Positions 6,653-9,067 of a stretch of DNA of 9,067 nt are shown piece by piece. Position 1 is the first letter of the stretch. Each line of letters opens with the position of its first letter. The stretch lies in the NCBI GenBank assembly GCA_034429275.1, contig DAOUFU010000329.1, positions 1-9,067 on the forward strand. The letters are read 5' to 3'. A program made the position numbers and the translations under genes. This DNA comes from DAOUFU01 sp034429275. GTDB lineage: Bacteria; Chloroflexota; Anaerolineae; Aggregatilineales; Aggregatilineaceae. The notes under the pieces are model-generated. The model searched no databases and was not told the DNA's origin. It saw nothing but the letters and a program-made list of their open reading frames with translations.

Positions 6653-7605
6653 CCCGTCACGATGTGAATCAGCACCGAGAGCACCACCAGCGTCAGCAAA
6701 AAGGCCGTGCCACAGCGCGGGTGCTCGATCGGGTACTGTGCCACCACCGGCGGCGTCAGTTCCGCCCCCGCCTCATAGGCATTGATCGTCTTGTGCTCCG
6801 CCCCATGATAGCCGAACAGCCGCCGCACATCTTCCATGTGGCCGATCAACCAGATATAGCCGGTCAGCATCCCCAGCTTGATGAACCCCTCGACCACGTC
6901 CGCCGCCAGCTTGCTGTCGATCCCGGCCAGTTCCTTCACCGCCGCCGATCCCGGTGGGGGCAGCACAAAAAACAGCCCGATGCCCATCGCCAGCGATACC
7001 GCTACCAGTCCCATTCCCGCCGCGCCTTCCAGCGAGAGATCGACATCCTCTTCTTCCTCAAGCTGCACATCTGCCGACCACATCAGCGCGCGCGTCCCCA
7101 ACCCCAGCGAATCCCACAACAGGACCAACCCGCGCACAAACGGCAGCCGCGCGATCCGCCCGCGGTACAGCGCCGCATTGAGCGGCACCTCCTTGATCAC
7201 AATCTCGCCCATGACCCGGTCGCGGTCCAGGTCGCTCTTGAGCTTGTCGCCCACCTTCAACCCGCTGACCCATCGCTTCTGCGGTTTGCCGCGCCCGTCC
7301 AGCGTCACCATCGCGCGCTTCAGCGCAAAGGCATTCCCGCCATCCGCCAGCGGCTCCGCCTTCAGGCGATATTTCCACTTGCGCACCGCCACCGCCGCGT
7401 TGTACTGGCCGCGCATCATCACCCCTTCGATGACCGCCTGCCCGCCATAATTGAACGTCATCGGCTTCTGGCCAGCAGCGGACCCCGTCTCGCCCTCCGC
7501 GCCAAAGGCGGACCAGGGCAGCGTCATCATCGCCGCCGAGAGCGCCTTCGTCCCGCGCCACAGCCCGCCCACTGCCCGGACTACTCGCTTATGATTCATC
7601 AGCAC
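6607..7605 (-). CDS. DUF1385 (YqhQ-like) membrane protein, main part, frameshifted near its end
   Basis: Family of unknown function, sometimes listed as a predicted metal-dependent enzyme. Numbered from the ATG at 7599, landmarks are YGGQAVIEGVMMRG (51-64), the RGLVLLWDSLGLGTRAL segment (156-172), a membrane helix about 195-214, a second about 235-252, the signature YHGAEHKTINAYE (264-276) whose two His could bind metal, HPRCGTAF (293-300), and a third helix 300-315. After G316 the frame changes to 17 out-of-family residues (VPMAWWRCCSRAWG) and stops at 6607, while the true C-terminus continues in the -1 frame to 6359. The first 45 residues look like an extra N-terminal extension. GTG at 7605 has AAGGAG 7 nt upstream; ATG at 7599 would have 13 nt spacing, so I prefer GTG. 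Upstream is the 55-bp repeat array. Confidence 0.88.
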   Translation of the reverse strand: MLMNHKRVVRAVGGLWRGTKALSAAMMTLPWSAFGAEGETGSAAGQKPMTFNYGGQAVIEGVMMRGQYNAAVAVRKWKYRLKAEPLADGGNAFALKRAMVTLDGRGKPQKRWVSGLKVGDKLKSDLDRDRVMGEIVIKEVPLNAALYRGRIARLPFVRGLVLLWDSLGLGTRALMWSADVQLEEEEDVDLSLEGAAGMGLVAVSLAMGIGLFFVLPPPGSAAVKELAGIDSKLAADVVEGFIKLGMLTGYIWLIGHMEDVRRLFGYHGAEHKTINAYEAGAELTPPVVAQYPIEHPRCGTAFLLTLVVLSVLIHIVTGVPMAWWRCCSRAWG

Positions 7606-7643
7606 ACCGATTCTCCTTACACACTGTCGCTGTCCTTGATTCT

Positions 7644-7761
7644 GCCGCGCCCTCACCCGATGTGCAAACCGACTTTTGCACCGCTCCCGGCGCGGTCCGC
7701 CGCGCCCTCACTCGATGTGCAAACCGACTTTTCCACCGCTCCCGGCGCGGTCCGCCGCGCC
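7644..7761. repeat. Tandem 55-bp units of nested palindromes (two full units plus the start of a third)
   Basis: Units at 7644-7698 and 7699-7753 differ at two positions, and the first 10 bases of a third follow to 7763. Within each unit CCGCGCC (7645-7651) pairs with GGCGCGG (7689-7695), enclosing a hairpin GTGCAAA/TTTGCAC with loop CCGACT (one arm base changed in unit 2). GGCGCGG also pairs with the CCGCGCC of the next unit across TCCG (7689-7706 and 7744-7761). The array starts 8 nt after the acetyltransferase stop codon and may act as its transcript end, but no T-run follows. Upstream it reaches to within about 40 nt of the DUF1385 start. Confidence 0.88.
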
Positions 7762-7769
7762 CGTCCTGC

Positions 7770-8762
7770 CTACCCTTCGCAGATCATGCCCATCGCCAGG
7801 AAGTCGTATTTTTTGCTGAAGCCTGCCGCCAGCGCAGCCTCGCCGACGGCCTGCTGCCACTCGTGCGATTCCATCGTGATCCGCCGTCCAGGGCTGACCG
7901 CCCACAGCGCGCGGACCCCGTAGCGCAGCAGGTACGGTGCAAGATCGCCATGCGCCGGGTCGAGTGTCAGCCCCATGTGGTTGACTCCGCCTGCGCGTGT
8001 GCGCGCCTGCGTGCGCAGAGTCGCCACCAGCGCCCCGTACCGCGTCACGTGATACGGCTGGGGACGCTGGCCCATCGCCCGCGCGATCACCGGCAGCAAG
8101 GGCCGTATCACGGCGGGCTGCCGAAACTGCCCCTCCTCGACCGGCACGTACTTCTGCACCCGCTCCGGCGTGATGCGCCGCGCCAGTTCATAGCGGGGCC
8201 GCCACTCGCCCACCGGGACCGCCTCCACGCGGCAGCCGTCCGGCACGGGCGGCAGGTCTGGCGGCGCATCCCCGGCAAATGACAGCTCGCTGCGCGTATC
8301 GTAATGCTCGAACCCCAGCCGCTCATAAAGCGCCACCGCCGGGACATTCCCCGCCACCACGTCCAGCACAATCGACTTCGCCCCGCGCCCTTTGGCATAC
8401 GCCACCGATGCCTCGACCAACTGCCGCGCAATGCCGCGCCGCCGGTATTCCGGCAGCACCGAGACGTTGCCTATCAGCCAGCGGTCGGTCGTGCCCTGCC
8501 TCAACACGTTGGTGACGCCGACCGCCTGCCCATCCTCTTCCCACACGAATCCTCGCATGATGTCGCGCAGCGGAGGCACCACCACCTGCAGCAGTCGGAT
8601 CAGCGGCCACACCCGGCGTGCCCCCTTCATCGTGTCGATCATGCTCTCGATCTCGTCCGTCTCGATATTCCATTCCGGGTTCTCCGGGTATTGAAAGCTC
8701 GGCGGAAGCACCCGTTCCAGCGTGCTGATGTCGTCCGGCATGGTGAACGGTCGAATTCCCAT
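7770..8762 (-). CDS. GNAT-family N-acetyltransferase, two-part
   Basis: A 330-residue protein. The central part (about 60-160) is a GNAT fold that moves an acetyl group from acetyl-CoA to an amine. Visible are the beta strand IGNVSVLPEYR (97-107), the acetyl-CoA pyrophosphate-binding loop RRRGIA (107-112) as motif A, and the motif B region VVAGNVPAVALYERLGFE (135-152). Residues 1-60 are an N-terminal extension. Residues 170-330 have no clear GNAT loop, but the closing WQQAVGEAALAAGFSKKYDFLAMGM resembles a degenerate second GNAT half, as in double-domain members that are about this long. The substrate is not predictable. The ATG at 8762 has AAGGAG 8 nt upstream and the gene ends in TAG at 7770. 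It is transcribed divergently from the lipoprotein gene; the 55-bp array follows its 3' end. Confidence 0.88.
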   Translation of the reverse strand: MGIRPFTMPDDISTLERVLPPSFQYPENPEWNIETDEIESMIDTMKGARRVWPLIRLLQVVVPPLRDIMRGFVWEEDGQAVGVTNVLRQGTTDRWLIGNVSVLPEYRRRGIARQLVEASVAYAKGRGAKSIVLDVVAGNVPAVALYERLGFEHYDTRSELSFAGDAPPDLPPVPDGCRVEAVPVGEWRPRYELARRITPERVQKYVPVEEGQFRQPAVIRPLLPVIARAMGQRPQPYHVTRYGALVATLRTQARTRAGGVNHMGLTLDPAHGDLAPYLLRYGVRALWAVSPGRRITMESHEWQQAVGEAALAAGFSKKYDFLAMGMICEG

Positions 8763-8821
8763 CGCCGTTTCTCCTTTTGAAAAGACTTCAACTGCCCGTT
8801 GCCGCGAAACACATTCCGTCT

Positions 8822-8827
8822 ATCATA
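8822..8827 (-). promoter_or_regulatory. Candidate -10 element for the acetyltransferase gene
   Basis: TATGAT on the minus strand, about 60 nt before the ATG, one base from the consensus. No acceptable -35 is visible 16-18 bp upstream (GTGTGC), so the assignment is weak. Confidence 0.3.
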
Positions 8828-8898
8828 CGCCCAACCGCCTGCCAGCACACGTCCGCCCAACGCCTTGCTGACCGGCTCTTTCGCCGCGCGCGCACGCC

Positions 8899-8907
8899 TG
8901 CTAGAAT
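8899..8907 (+). promoter_or_regulatory. Candidate extended -10 promoter for the divergent lipoprotein gene
   Basis: TGC followed by TAGAAT (8902-8907) makes an extended -10; the region 17-18 bp upstream (TTTCGC/CTTTCG) is a poor -35. Transcription would start near 8914, about 59 nt before the ATG at 8973. Confidence 0.4.
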
Positions 8908-8928
8908 CAGGGTAATCGAGCGATCTGC

Positions 8929-8942
8929 TAACCATCCGGTTA
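8929..8942. promoter_or_regulatory. Short inverted repeat in the lipoprotein leader, possible operator
   Basis: TAACC and GGTTA pair across ATCC, about 20 nt after the proposed transcription start and 31 nt before the ATG. It may be an operator or a small hairpin, but a 5-bp match can arise by chance. Confidence 0.25.
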
Positions 8943-8972
8943 CCACGCTGAGGTCGCTCTCACGCGGCTGCA

Positions 8973-9067
8973 ATGACTCACTACCGGTTGATCATCTTGC
9001 TTGCCGCGCTGATGATCGCAGCACTGGGCTGTTCGCTGAGCAGCGGCGGTGACAACCCCACCCCGCT
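8973..9067 (+). CDS. N-terminus of a probable lipoprotein (continues past the window)
   Basis: Open from ATG at 8973 to the window end without a stop, giving 31 full codons. The start reads MTHYRLIILLAALMIAALGC, a short polar N-region with one Arg, a hydrophobic core and a cysteine at residue 20 in an ALGC context. This is close to, but not an ideal match for, the usual lipobox (a Leu at -3 is preferred). SLSSGGDNPTP follows, a low-complexity linker common after the acylated Cys of secreted lipoproteins. The in-frame stop at 8949-8951 makes this the only ATG. No good Shine-Dalgarno is visible (GAGG is 19 nt upstream). The mature domain, and so the function, lies outside the window. Confidence 0.6.
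   Translation, partial: MTHYRLIILLAALMIAALGCSLSSGGDNPTP

Noticed and set aside
7618..7671. TTGCAC and CAGAAT, 17 bp apart, as a DUF1385 promoter formed by the repeat array
   Set aside because: Only three of six and four of six bases match consensus; too weak to list.
6664..7923. Plus-strand open frame of 419 codons opposite the DUF1385 gene and the repeat array
   Set aside because: It crosses the non-coding 55-bp repeats and the end of the acetyltransferase gene, and is Arg/His/Pro-rich without motifs.
1..9067. Multi-gene defence, toxin-antitoxin, CRISPR or biosynthetic system
   Set aside because: The genes belong to unrelated families, have separate leaders, and include no nuclease-effector pair, spacer array, antitoxin-sized partner or pathway enzymes.

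Overview
The window is GC-rich bacterial DNA, most likely from a Chloroflexota (Anaerolineae-like) genome. That placement is inference. It rests on the secreted binding protein with a Thr/Pro/Glu-rich tail, the exonuclease-DinG fusion, a DUF1385 membrane protein, and GC-rich intergenic palindromes containing CCTCACCCC and CCCCTCTCC.

Layout: five genes lie on the minus strand. In plus-strand order they are a DinG-type exonuclease/Fe-S helicase (173-2977), a small two-helix membrane protein of unknown function (3300-3836), a secreted double PstS-like binding protein (3959-5950), a DUF1385/YqhQ-like membrane protein broken by a one-base frameshift (6359-7605), and a GNAT acetyltransferase (7770-8762). 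A divergent plus-strand gene, probably a lipoprotein, starts at 8973 and runs off the window. Each gene has its own leader, and four of the five minus-strand genes have a clear Shine-Dalgarno sequence at good spacing (the fifth has a G-rich one). The genes do not overlap and do not look like one operon or pathway; they read as separate, mostly housekeeping or accessory units.

The most interesting content is between the genes. Three related, non-coding palindromic elements (1-~159, 3071-3299, 6120-6340) sit just 3' of three minus-strand genes, all in the same orientation. The two complete copies have imperfect terminal inverted repeats of about 22 bp and are each flanked by an 8-bp direct repeat (7/8 match), as expected for a non-autonomous mobile element (MITE). 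Each contains a core of about 110-120 nt that can fold into a closing stem with three arms, like a cloverleaf. The junction spacing is the same in all three copies even where the arm sequences differ. A fourth gene end (acetyltransferase) carries a different array of nested palindromes with a 55-bp period. The fifth (binding protein) has an ordinary Rho-independent terminator.

Stretches over 300 bases without a gene: 2978-3299 holds the dinG promoter candidate and one MITE; 5951-6358 holds the binding-protein promoter candidate, a short direct repeat and another MITE. No tRNA, rRNA, CRISPR array or transposase gene was seen. I did not find a multi-gene defence or biosynthetic system here.
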